NCBI RefSeq assembly: GCF_913776295.1
Contig: NZ_CAJYOJ010000013.1
Coordinates: forward strand, 62,001 to 126,000
Direction of reading: 5' to 3'
Length of the DNA: 64,000 bases
From: an uncultured Pedobacter sp.
Lineage (GTDB): Bacteria; Bacteroidota; Bacteroidia; Sphingobacteriales; Sphingobacteriaceae
The notes under the pieces were generated by a model that had not been told where the DNA came from, ran no database searches, and saw nothing but the letters and a program-made list of their open reading frames with translations. Positions 52,965 through 61,193 of this stretch are shown here, one piece after another. Numbering within the stretch: the stretch's first letter is position 1; each line of letters opens with the position of its first letter. The position numbers and the translations under genes are program-made.

Positions 52965-54257
52965 ATGTCTGAAAACGCTATCCAAAATACTGTACCGTGG
53001 AGCATTTATAAAAAAATATCTTTCCGGTTCTTTTTTCTCCTCTTGTCCCTTTTCATCATCCTGAATAACAACGGAGCCTTTACGTTTCTCTCCGGTGTAC
53101 TACAATTGCCAAATCTGGTATTACATGATTTTATTCCCTGGTTTTCTAAACACATTATCCACTATCATTATGATTTCGCTATTTATACCAATGGCAGTGG
53201 CGATACCTCTTACGACTGGGTGTTGCTACTGTTTATGTTTTTGATATCTGTAATTGGCTGTATTATCTGGTCGGTTTTAGATCGAAAACGCAAAAGCTAT
53301 AACGCAGCTTATTACTGGCTTGTGGTACTGGTGAGATTTTATCTGGCCTTTACTTTGGTATTATATGGTGCTATAAAAGTAATCAAACTCCAGTTTCCCG
53401 ATCCTTCTTTAATGAGGTTACTTCAACCTTTTGGAAATGCATCGCCAATGGGTCTTGCATGGACCTTCCTTGGTTTTTCTAAAGGTTACAATATTTTTAT
53501 GGGCATTGTTGAAGTTTCAGCCATCATGCTTTTATTCCGTAGAACGGTAGTGGTGGGTGCCTTTCTTGCTTTGGCTGCAACGGTACATGTCATGACGATG
53601 AATTATTTTTTCGATGTTCCTGTGAAAATACTCTCAACGGCATTGGTGGTGATGTGTCTTTTTATATTGGCCCCTCATTCCTTAAAGCTATACCGCTTCT
53701 TTATTAGGTATGAAAGTCAGCAGCTTGAGAAAATGTATCGCCCGAAGTTTAAAAAGCAATGGCTTTACTTCACAGCTTATGGCATAAAATACCTGTACAT
53801 CACAGCTTCTATAGCATTTTTGATATCATCATTGCTTGAACAAAGAAAAACTTACGGTAGTGCGGCACCTAAGCCATTTATGTACGGTATTTACAATGTT
53901 GAAAGCATGAAAGTTAAAGGTAAAACCCTGGCGCCTTTAACTACCGATAGCACGAGATGGAGACAAATGATTATCAATTATTCTGGTTATGCACGGATAA
54001 AAAAGATGAACGATAGCTCTGCTAATTTCACTACGGTTTTTGATCAGAAGAAAAAAGAATTGATACTCCAATCAACCGAGAAAGACTCCACAAAATATGT
54101 TTTAAACTATACTGTCATCGGAAAAGATAAGCTGATTTTATCGGGCCTAAGGGAGAAAGATTCTGTATTGGTAAGTTTTAAACAAAAAGACCTTAAAGAG
54201 TTTAAGCTCATTAACAGGGGTTTCCATTGGATAAGTGAATATCCTTATAACCGGTAA
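52965..54257 (+). CDS. Multi-spanning membrane protein, DoxX-like
   Basis: The 430-residue protein has about eight hydrophobic helices in the first 290 residues, including LVVLVRFYLAFTLVLYGAIK and LGFSKGYNIFMGIVEVSAIM. This resembles the DoxX/DoxD family. A C-terminal soluble part follows, beta-rich (MIINYSGYARIKKMND, VLNYTVIGKDKLILSG). The function is unknown; a redox role is suggested only by family resemblance. Its own promoter lies just upstream. Confidence 0.7.
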   Translation: MSENAIQNTVPWSIYKKISFRFFFLLLSLFIILNNNGAFTFLSGVLQLPNLVLHDFIPWFSKHIIHYHYDFAIYTNGSGDTSYDWVLLLFMFLISVIGCIIWSVLDRKRKSYNAAYYWLVVLVRFYLAFTLVLYGAIKVIKLQFPDPSLMRLLQPFGNASPMGLAWTFLGFSKGYNIFMGIVEVSAIMLLFRRTVVVGAFLALAATVHVMTMNYFFDVPVKILSTALVVMCLFILAPHSLKLYRFFIRYESQQLEKMYRPKFKKQWLYFTAYGIKYLYITASIAFLISSLLEQRKTYGSAAPKPFMYGIYNVESMKVKGKTLAPLTTDSTRWRQMIINYSGYARIKKMNDSSANFTTVFDQKKKELILQSTEKDSTKYVLNYTVIGKDKLILSGLREKDSVLVSFKQKDLKEFKLINRGFHWISEYPYNR

Positions 54258-54320
54258 TCATTTTACGCCCGATTAATTCTTCCTGTACCGTACTTAAAGC
54301 GAAATTTATATATTCGCATT

Positions 54321-54881
54321 ATGTCTTCACACCATATTGTAAAAGAAAAACAGGAGCCAGCTTTATATATTGATGAGCTTGGGAATTTTAACGAAGAATT
54401 TTTGGGGCAGCTACTTGAATGGAGCCCTACACTTTTGGTTAATGGAGAAAATTACGATAAAATTTTTTCTTTGGGTTTAAAGGTAGATGTTTTGGTAAAT
54501 GGGAATGGACAGGAAGCACAGGAAGACACCAAGGTTGTTCAGGGACCCGTTGATGCTTTAATGGTAGCCATCAACTATCTGTACGAAGAGAAATACCCAG
54601 CGGTAAATGTAATTACGGGGAAATTTGATCTGGAGAAATTTGCTGGATTTGAAGATAAAATTAACCTGGTGGTATTTACTGAAAGGGCAAAGCACTATCC
54701 CATAAAATCTGGATTTTCGGTTTGGAAACCTGCTGGAAGTGAATTTCTGATTCATGGCAACAGGTATCTTGAGGTTACCAACCTTGCGCAGAATGAGGAA
54801 GAAATTTTTACTGTAGTTAAAGATGGCTTTGTGGAGTTTACCTTTTCAGGACAACCGATTTTCATTAGCGAACCGATATGA
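54321..54881 (+). CDS. Thiamine pyrophosphokinase (ThiN)-like protein, catalytic residues doubtful
   Basis: The 186-residue protein resembles thiamine pyrophosphokinase in layout: TLLVNGENYDKIFSLGLKVD in the place of the DGGAN...G.KPD strand, then VDVLVNGNGQ where GDxDS is expected, GPVDALMVAINYLYE for the TDxxxAL helix, and NVITGKFD. The key Asp residues of the GDxDS motif are absent. It may bind rather than phosphorylate thiamine, or have another task. The context near the TPP riboswitch and thiE supports a thiamine link. The next gene overlaps it by four bases. Confidence 0.55.
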   Translation: MSSHHIVKEKQEPALYIDELGNFNEEFLGQLLEWSPTLLVNGENYDKIFSLGLKVDVLVNGNGQEAQEDTKVVQGPVDALMVAINYLYEEKYPAVNVITGKFDLEKFAGFEDKINLVVFTERAKHYPIKSGFSVWKPAGSEFLIHGNRYLEVTNLAQNEEEIFTVVKDGFVEFTFSGQPIFISEPI

Positions 54882-55372
54882 TCACACTTAGAAAAGCAAA
54901 AGAAGATGACATAGCAATCATCAGGGATATTGCTGCAGCCACCTGGCCCTCCACCTATCTTGATATCATCGGCCAGGCGCAGATTGATTATATGTTGGAT
55001 AAAATGTATAGTAAAGGTGAACTGCTGAAACAATTGATGGAAGGACATATTTTCCTTATTGCAGAAGAAGGCGAAAATCAGGTTGGATTTGCAGGGTATT
55101 CCATCATTGATCATGAGAAACGCATTTACAAATTGCACAAGCTTTATGTGTTGCCATCTGCACATGGTAAAGGCATTGGAAAAATCTTAATTAATGAGGT
55201 TGTTAACCAGGTTAAAAATGCCGGGGGAAGTGCCCTGCAATTGAATGTGAACAAACATAATAAAGCCAAAGATTTTTACCTGAAAGGAGGTTTCACCATT
55301 AAAGAATCGGTAAAACTTGATATTGGTGAAGGCTATTTTATGGATGATTATATAATGGAATATAGGTTTTAA
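54878..55372 (+). CDS. GNAT acetyltransferase
   Basis: The 164-residue protein starts MITLRKAKEDDIAIIRDIAA, with the acetyl-CoA loop in LYVLPSAHGKGIGKILINEV and VNKHNKAKDFYLKGGFTIKE near the end, typical of Acetyltransf_1. Its ATG overlaps the previous stop (ATGA), so it is translationally coupled to the ThiN-like gene. The substrate is not known. Confidence 0.9.
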   Translation: MITLRKAKEDDIAIIRDIAAATWPSTYLDIIGQAQIDYMLDKMYSKGELLKQLMEGHIFLIAEEGENQVGFAGYSIIDHEKRIYKLHKLYVLPSAHGKGIGKILINEVVNQVKNAGGSALQLNVNKHNKAKDFYLKGGFTIKESVKLDIGEGYFMDDYIMEYRF

Positions 55373-55387
55373 ATATTCTCCAATTAC

Positions 55388-55447
55388 CGTCATCCTGAAC
55401 TTTATTCGGATCTTAACAATAGATGCTGAAATAAACTCAGCATGACG
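55388..55447. repeat. Dispersed repeat, family B (copy 2)
   Basis: CGTCATCCTGAACTTTATTC begins it and AGATGCTGAAATAAACTCAG with CATGACG ends it, an inverted repeat resembling 41053-41133. Confidence 0.65.
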
Positions 55448-55516
55448 TATGGCTTGAAATATAAAGTAATAAATTCAGGGGTGACGCATAGTCGAAAGGA
55501 CGGGTAAAAATTACCC

Positions 55517-57958
55517 CTAATTCTTCATCCTTCCCTGCTCTGCTTCGGTACCTGTTGAGCGGCGACGGGCCGGTTTAATCTCATTTTTGCCAAAGCGATA
55601 AGTAAAGCTGACCCGGCCGATTCGGGTTTCATTTTTTTGATGTAATGAGTAGGTTAAACCAGGATAAGCACTTGATAAATTACTTTCAGACATATTAAAT
55701 ACATCCGATAAGGCTAATTTTAAACTTGCTTTTTTATGGAAGAGTGATTTGCTTAAGCCTGCATCAATATAATACCGTGCTTTTAATCTGAGCGTTCCAT
55801 AATCCAGCGGAGATTCATAGCTGCCGTTTATCTCTCCGGTAAAGCCATCCAGGATGGTAAAGGTTTGCTGAGATTTAAACTGGAAAGATGTTTTCCCGGT
55901 TTTTAAAGCACTCCCGGCCAGATCTGGCGCTTCAAAACTTAGGTAAAAAACATTTAGGTTATTATTGGTCTGCCACCATTTTGTAAGTTGAAGCGGCACA
56001 TTCAGATTAGCATTGTAGTTGCTGTTGGTGGCAATGTTTGCATTGGTTTGATATAACGATCGGCTTGCTGCGTCGGGCAAAATGACCTCTGCAATTACAT
56101 CATTAACCCTGCTATAACCTATTGATAACATGTACTTTTGCAATAGGGTGTAACTCAGCTCAAAATTGTGGGTATACTGTGGATTTAAAAAAGGGTTTCC
56201 TTTGCTATAGGTAAACTCATCCAAATAATAAATAAATGGATTTAAAGCATCATAACTCGGGCGGTCTATCCTTCTGCTGTAAGAAAACCCTAGCTGATTG
56301 TTTTTTGACAACTTCTGTTGCACAAATAAAGTGGGGAAGAAATCCCAGTAACTTCGTTCCACAACAGTATTCTTAGTGATCAGGTTCCCTTTCGAATTGG
56401 TTTGCTCAACCCTCAATCCGATTTGCACGCTGGTATTTTTAAACTGTTTGTTTATATTGGTATAGGCTGCATTTACATTTTCGTCGTAAACAAACTGATT
56501 GCTTCTCCTGGTATCATTCGCCCAGGCACTGTTAACGAACGTTTCTGCCTGTAGATCGTTATCCGTCTTTACCCAACTGCTTTTTAGCCCGGCTTCAAGT
56601 TTAACCGTTTTGGTTAGCGAAACATTATAATCGATTTTAAACGCCCTGATATCAATAATAGAAGGAGTATTGTTCCGGGTATAAATGATTGGGCGGATTC
56701 TATCACCATTCTGAAAACGGTAATCGTTTTCATAATCAGAGCCATCGTTCCCTTTGTACCTCGAATAATCAACATCTGCTGATATTTCTGAGCCGGCGGT
56801 ATCTAGAACAGATTTGTAATTTAGATTATAAGAAACATTATTGTATTTGTTTGTCTGCAATGAATTGGTGATCAAAGTGGAGTCTATCTTTTGAAAAGAT
56901 GGACCGATTAAGGTGTTATTGGTTGACGTTTCATTACCATGGTTAAAATAGCCGTTAACCAATATACCGATGGTGTTTTTCTTGTCGATGAAATAATCCA
57001 GTCCGGCCTTCAGGTTATTGTTATATTGTTTTCTATTGCTCTGGCCTACCTGCATAAAGTAAGTATCGGGTGTACCATTCGAAATCCGATCAATAGCAAT
57101 CAGGTTATCGCGCTCAAATTTGCCATAGCTATAATTCCCAAAAAGATTAACTTTTTGTGTACGGTAGTTGAGGTTTAAACCTGTATTTGCCCTTAGGTTT
57201 TTACCATAACCTAAAGATCCGTTTATGCTACCGTTGGTTCCGCCGTTTTTATTTTTTTTGGTTTTGATATTAATGATTCCTGAGTTTCCTGAAGCATCGT
57301 ATTTAGAAGATGGATTGGTAATCAACTCAATGCTTTCAATGTCGGAACTCTGCATATTGCGCAGCAGGTTGGCCACGTCTGCACTGCTCATGTAGGTTTG
57401 CTTGCCATCCAATTGGATTAATACGCCCTGCTTGCCCATCATCGAGATCTTATCGTTTTGATCTACCGTTACACCCGGAGCTTTTTGTAAAACTTCCAGG
57501 GCAGTGGAACCGGTCATGATCGAACTGTTAGAAACGTTCATCACAATCTTATCCATTTTTCTTTCAATCAATGGCTTGGTTACCGCTACATTTACCTCTT
57601 TTAAGTTTTGTGTATTTGCAACAAGCTGTGCCGTTCCGAAATCTGCTTTCTGATGGTCTTCTGTTAAAACAATGGTTTTACTTTTAAGCGTTTTATAACC
57701 CATGTTACTGGCTTTATAATAATAGCCCCCCTTGCCCGAAATAGTGAAATTAAATATTCCGCTTGGATCGGTAAATGCTGTTTTAACTACACTGGAATCG
57801 GATGCTTTAAAGAGTACAACGGTAACGTAATCTGCAGGTTTTTTAGTCTCATCTATAATGACCCCGGTAATGTTTGGTTTAGGATTGGTTTGTCCAAAAC
57901 CTATTGTGATAGTAAAGAGAAGTATAAGGGTAAATATTATTTTGTATAGTGTTTTCAT
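55517..57958 (-). CDS. Outer-membrane beta-barrel receptor (TonB-dependent type)
   Basis: The 813-residue protein has a signal peptide (IIFTLILLFTITIGFGQ) and a carboxypeptidase-regulatory-like domain (ITGVIIDETKKPADYVTVVL). A plug domain follows (ALEVLQKAPGVTVDQNDKIS, GVLIQLDGKQTYM, SIELITNPSSKYDASGNSGI) and then a large barrel of the OMP_b-brl_3 kind (FSYSRRIDRPSYDALNPF). No SusD partner is near. The ligand is unknown. The protein ends in a short basic tail. Confidence 0.9.
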   Translation of the reverse strand: MKTLYKIIFTLILLFTITIGFGQTNPKPNITGVIIDETKKPADYVTVVLFKASDSSVVKTAFTDPSGIFNFTISGKGGYYYKASNMGYKTLKSKTIVLTEDHQKADFGTAQLVANTQNLKEVNVAVTKPLIERKMDKIVMNVSNSSIMTGSTALEVLQKAPGVTVDQNDKISMMGKQGVLIQLDGKQTYMSSADVANLLRNMQSSDIESIELITNPSSKYDASGNSGIINIKTKKNKNGGTNGSINGSLGYGKNLRANTGLNLNYRTQKVNLFGNYSYGKFERDNLIAIDRISNGTPDTYFMQVGQSNRKQYNNNLKAGLDYFIDKKNTIGILVNGYFNHGNETSTNNTLIGPSFQKIDSTLITNSLQTNKYNNVSYNLNYKSVLDTAGSEISADVDYSRYKGNDGSDYENDYRFQNGDRIRPIIYTRNNTPSIIDIRAFKIDYNVSLTKTVKLEAGLKSSWVKTDNDLQAETFVNSAWANDTRRSNQFVYDENVNAAYTNINKQFKNTSVQIGLRVEQTNSKGNLITKNTVVERSYWDFFPTLFVQQKLSKNNQLGFSYSRRIDRPSYDALNPFIYYLDEFTYSKGNPFLNPQYTHNFELSYTLLQKYMLSIGYSRVNDVIAEVILPDAASRSLYQTNANIATNSNYNANLNVPLQLTKWWQTNNNLNVFYLSFEAPDLAGSALKTGKTSFQFKSQQTFTILDGFTGEINGSYESPLDYGTLRLKARYYIDAGLSKSLFHKKASLKLALSDVFNMSESNLSSAYPGLTYSLHQKNETRIGRVSFTYRFGKNEIKPARRRSTGTEAEQGRMKN

Positions 57959-58132
57959 GTTTAGGTATTTATTCTCTAAAAAACGGGCAAAAAAATCCTG
58001 TACCGCATTGCATGCGCTTTCAGTTAATTACCTGCTTGTTTTAAGTTTAGCCGGAAGCGAAACGTTCCGATTGTTTAGTTATAGATAAGACGACCGTTTT
58101 TAGAAAAGGTTACAGGGATTTTGAAAAAGTTT

Positions 58133-58160
58133 GAAGTTGACAGTCCGAAGTTCAGTGTAC
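58133..58160 (+). repeat. Heptamer tandem repeat tract (AAGTTGA/CAGTCCG type)
   Basis: Units GAAGTTG, ACAGTCC, GAAGTTC and AGTGTAC show the 7-base period; shifted by one base they read AAGTTGA, CAGTCCG, AAGTTCA. Confidence 0.6.
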
Positions 58161-58292
58161 TGAGGCTTAGAGATTAAAAAACGAAGAATAGCTCCATTTA
58201 AATTAAGTTTGCGCTATTTGCTCAACCCATTCAATCAATTAAGCAATGTGCCAATTGGCTGCTGATATTACCTTCAAACTAGATAAACCAAA

Positions 58293-58342
58293 GCAAAAAA
58301 AAGCCACTGGCCAGCAAGTAAATACCTGCCGAACAGTGGCTT
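58293..58342 (-). terminator. Terminator of the M49-like peptidase gene
   Basis: On the minus strand AAGCCACTG (58342-58334) pairs with CAGTGGCTT (58309-58301), followed by T8. Confidence 0.85.
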
Positions 58343-58362
58343 AAATTTTTAGATTAGAAATA

Positions 58363-60042
58363 TTATTTCACTCCAAGTACATCAACACCCTGTTCGAAAA
58401 CTACATCGACCGGTATATTCTTTTTGGTTAAACGATCAAGATCTTTCTGCAATTCCGGATGGATAATCGCTTTCTCTTTTTGTGCCTTTTCTACCGCCGC
58501 TTTATCGCCATTACCTTGAAGGGTAAGGATGAACCCACTCAAATCATTCATTGCCGATGCAAATTTTTCGAAGTTTACCTTGTAAGTACCTTTAGGTGTA
58601 CGCTCAAAAGCGCCTTTTTCCTGAAAATAATTGAAGCACTGCATGTTTGCCTTTCCATGTGCCTCAGAAACACCAAAGCGGACTGAGCGTAAAATACCAG
58701 CCATAAAGGTGGTGTAATAATCTTTTATATCCCCTTGCAATTCACCCTTTTTAAGCAGTCCGGTTACCATATATAAACCTAATATATCGGCTTTGCCCTC
58801 TTCCAGCCAGCTGTATTGCTCTTTTAATGCTGCACGAACAAAACCTTTTCCGGTGATGGTTTTTTTGATGCCTAAACCATGCGCTACTTCATGAAACATA
58901 ACGTTGGCAAAAAAGGCATCAAACTTAATGTACTGCTGTTGGTCGGCTTCAATTAATTCTTTTGATATGGGTACCAGGATCTTATCAAATTTGGCCTGCA
59001 TGGCGTTTTTCAACTGCGAACGGCGGGTGCCTTTTTCCTGTTGAATCTTTTCGTCGTTTGGAAGATTAACAGCGATCGTTTTCGATCCGGCATTACAATC
59101 ACCGGCATAATAAACTACATCATAAGCATTTAGCTCAGAATCGGTTCCAGGGGTTTCTGTTTTGTATTTTGCCGCAACCGGTAGGTTTTTTTGTAAGTCA
59201 GGAAGCATTTTTACATATTTCGCCAAACGTTTGCTCCACTCTTTGTCTTTGATTAAAACATAAGCTTCGTAACTGGTACGGGCATTAAAAAGTTTGTCTT
59301 CATAATTTTCAATCGGGCCGATAATGATATCCAAGCCATTGGTTTTCATATCCAGCCAGGCATAATCACTCGCAGTAAAATTATCGGTTACCAAAGCATC
59401 CGCTCTTAAGTTCAGATATTTTTTTAAACCGCCATCCTCCGCAATCAGAGCGGCCTGTTTCAATAATGAGCTCGCTTTTTGTAATTCGGCAGCAAATAAT
59501 ACGTGATAGGGTACCGTTGATAATTTGCCGGTACTGTCTTTTTGAACAACAGAATAGGCGCCAAATTTATCTTTAAGGTCTGATTTTTCAATGGCTTCCT
59601 TTGTAATGCCGTATGGATAAAAGAATGATCCTTCCGGTTTCGGGCCAACACCTTCAACAAATGGTTTATCATTATTTAATCTGTCCCAGGGGCCATAATT
59701 GATATTAACAAAATCGCGTGTTTTTTCATCTTTAATAGTAGCCAGCAAACTATCTCTTTGCGGATAGGCCTGTTTCCAGTAAAGTTGATCCATAATTTCA
59801 GCTGCCTGAATTAATAAGGGCAAAATTTTACGGTCGTTTACACTAAGCCCGTTAATATTGGTCGTTAACTTTACCCTCTCGTAAATGGGTAGCCGCTGCG
59901 CAACATAATTGATGAGGCTATCTTGTTGCACCACCACAGCCTTTTCACCTTTAGATTTACTGTTACCAGTGCAAGACGATAAAGCGCCTACTGAAATAGC
60001 GACTGCCGATAAAAACAGGGCTGATTTGTATAAATTCTTCAT
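58363..60042 (-). CDS. Dipeptidyl-peptidase III-like (M49-type) metallopeptidase, lipoprotein
   Basis: The ATG at 60042 gives 559 residues with a lipoprotein signal ending in ALSSC; a frame reaching 60144 would hide the signal and is rejected. The zinc site is MFHEVAHGLGIKK (HEVAH), with the second motif WLEEGKADILGLY bearing further ligands. M49 enzymes usually have a HExxxH motif; a five-residue version is known from Caldithrix DPP III. It probably acts on peptides at the periplasm or surface. Its own terminator follows. Confidence 0.85.
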   Translation of the reverse strand: MKNLYKSALFLSAVAISVGALSSCTGNSKSKGEKAVVVQQDSLINYVAQRLPIYERVKLTTNINGLSVNDRKILPLLIQAAEIMDQLYWKQAYPQRDSLLATIKDEKTRDFVNINYGPWDRLNNDKPFVEGVGPKPEGSFFYPYGITKEAIEKSDLKDKFGAYSVVQKDSTGKLSTVPYHVLFAAELQKASSLLKQAALIAEDGGLKKYLNLRADALVTDNFTASDYAWLDMKTNGLDIIIGPIENYEDKLFNARTSYEAYVLIKDKEWSKRLAKYVKMLPDLQKNLPVAAKYKTETPGTDSELNAYDVVYYAGDCNAGSKTIAVNLPNDEKIQQEKGTRRSQLKNAMQAKFDKILVPISKELIEADQQQYIKFDAFFANVMFHEVAHGLGIKKTITGKGFVRAALKEQYSWLEEGKADILGLYMVTGLLKKGELQGDIKDYYTTFMAGILRSVRFGVSEAHGKANMQCFNYFQEKGAFERTPKGTYKVNFEKFASAMNDLSGFILTLQGNGDKAAVEKAQKEKAIIHPELQKDLDRLTKKNIPVDVVFEQGVDVLGVK

Positions 60043-60094
60043 ATTAAAGTATATGGCTGCTAAATTAGTAAATTTTGAAAGCTTTGTATAAAGT

Positions 60095-60127
60095 TTGATG
60101 CATTGGGCGAAGTTTACCATAACTTTG
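60095..60127 (+). promoter_or_regulatory. Promoter of the amidase gene
   Basis: TTG (60095-60097), 22 bases, TAACTTTG (60120-60127). The -7 box matches TAnnTTTG fully; the spacer is a little long. The leader would be about 22 nt. Confidence 0.5.
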
Positions 60128-60155
60128 TACCTTCGATCAGCCAACTTTTTATGCT

Positions 60156-60992
60156 ATGTTGTTTTCCAAATTATCAAAATCATTTTCTATTTCTGCTCTC
60201 TCTCTGGTACTTATTTTATCTGCATGTGGAAGCAGCAAATACGCTGCAACAGAGAAAATTTACAAGGAAAAGGCTAAAGATTTTTCAAAAATAATAAATG
60301 CTACGCCCCCGGTTGGCCAGCTTTACGATTCGTTGGGTGCTGCCAATCAGGAATGGATTGGTTCTGTGAATTTTGGTATACGGAAACCAAATTTTGTAGT
60401 CATCCACCATACTGCCCAGGATAATTTGGCACAAACCATCAAGACATTTTTCTCAACCAAGGCAGGTACCAGCGCACATTACGTAATTGGTCGCGATGGT
60501 AAAGTTGTACATATGGTTAACGATTACTTACGCGCAAACCATGCCGGTGTAAGTAAATGGGGAAAAGATACCGATCTCAACTCTTCATCCATTGGCATTG
60601 AACTAGATAATAATGGCTTAACCGATCCCTGGCCTGATGCGCAGATTAACAGCTTGTTAAAATTGCTTGCAACTTTAAAAAAAACATATAACATCCCAAC
60701 GGCGAATTTTATTGGTCATGCAGATATTGCACCAGGTCGTAAAAACGACCCCAGAAATTTTCCCTGGAAGCGACTGGCAGATAAAGGTTTTGGATTTTGG
60801 TATGATGAGGTTTTAAAAAACCCACCGGTGGACTTTGATACAGAAAGAGCCCTCAAATACATTGGTTATAATACCGCCAACTTACCCGCTGCCATTACAG
60901 CTTTTAAAATCCATTTTATCCAGAGTGATATTAAACCTACGTTAACCCCGGTAGATATATTGGTGTTGTATAATGTTTATACGAAATATTAA
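60156..60992 (+). CDS. N-acetylmuramoyl-L-alanine amidase (Amidase_2), lipoprotein
   Basis: The 278-residue protein has a lipoprotein signal with LILSAC (Cys24 of the precursor). The amidase_2 domain shows the zinc ligands His in VVIHHTAQDN and His and Asp in FIGHADIAPGRKNDPRNFPW, and SAHYVIGRDGKVVHMVND between. It cleaves the bond between muramic acid and the first L-alanine, most likely in recycling or wall remodelling at the outer membrane. It is divergent from the peptidase gene. Confidence 0.92.
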   Translation: MLFSKLSKSFSISALSLVLILSACGSSKYAATEKIYKEKAKDFSKIINATPPVGQLYDSLGAANQEWIGSVNFGIRKPNFVVIHHTAQDNLAQTIKTFFSTKAGTSAHYVIGRDGKVVHMVNDYLRANHAGVSKWGKDTDLNSSSIGIELDNNGLTDPWPDAQINSLLKLLATLKKTYNIPTANFIGHADIAPGRKNDPRNFPWKRLADKGFGFWYDEVLKNPPVDFDTERALKYIGYNTANLPAAITAFKIHFIQSDIKPTLTPVDILVLYNVYTKY

Positions 60993-61124
60993 CAGTGGAA
61001 CGATTGGCGGCTAGCTTAAATAAGTCTGGAACTCGTAGGCCAGGGGGCAGAAGTTTAACCGATCCTTTCCGAACTTTTCGTACGCAAGTTAACCGATGAA
61101 CTACTGGCTAATGAACCACTGAAC

Positions 61125-61168
61125 AAAAAAAGCACAGACAAACAACATTAAGCTGTATTCATCTGTGC
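61125..61168 (-). terminator. Terminator of glnS
   Basis: On the minus strand GCACAGA (61168-61162) pairs with TCTGTGC (61138-61132), followed by T7. Confidence 0.75.
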
Positions 61169-61193
61169 CTGTTTTCAGCCCAAAAAAATAAAA

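Larger units (their letters stand above)
57959..58362. other. Gene-free region with heptamer tract and terminator
   Basis: The 404-bp gap contains a heptamer tract (58133-58160) and the terminator of the peptidase gene (58293-58342). The remaining sequence shows no gene; the promoter of the outer-membrane receptor was not identified. Confidence 0.6.

Noticed and set aside
60043..60144. N-terminal extension of the M49-like peptidase
   Set aside because: It would bury the lipoprotein signal behind 34 residues and overlap the divergent promoter region.
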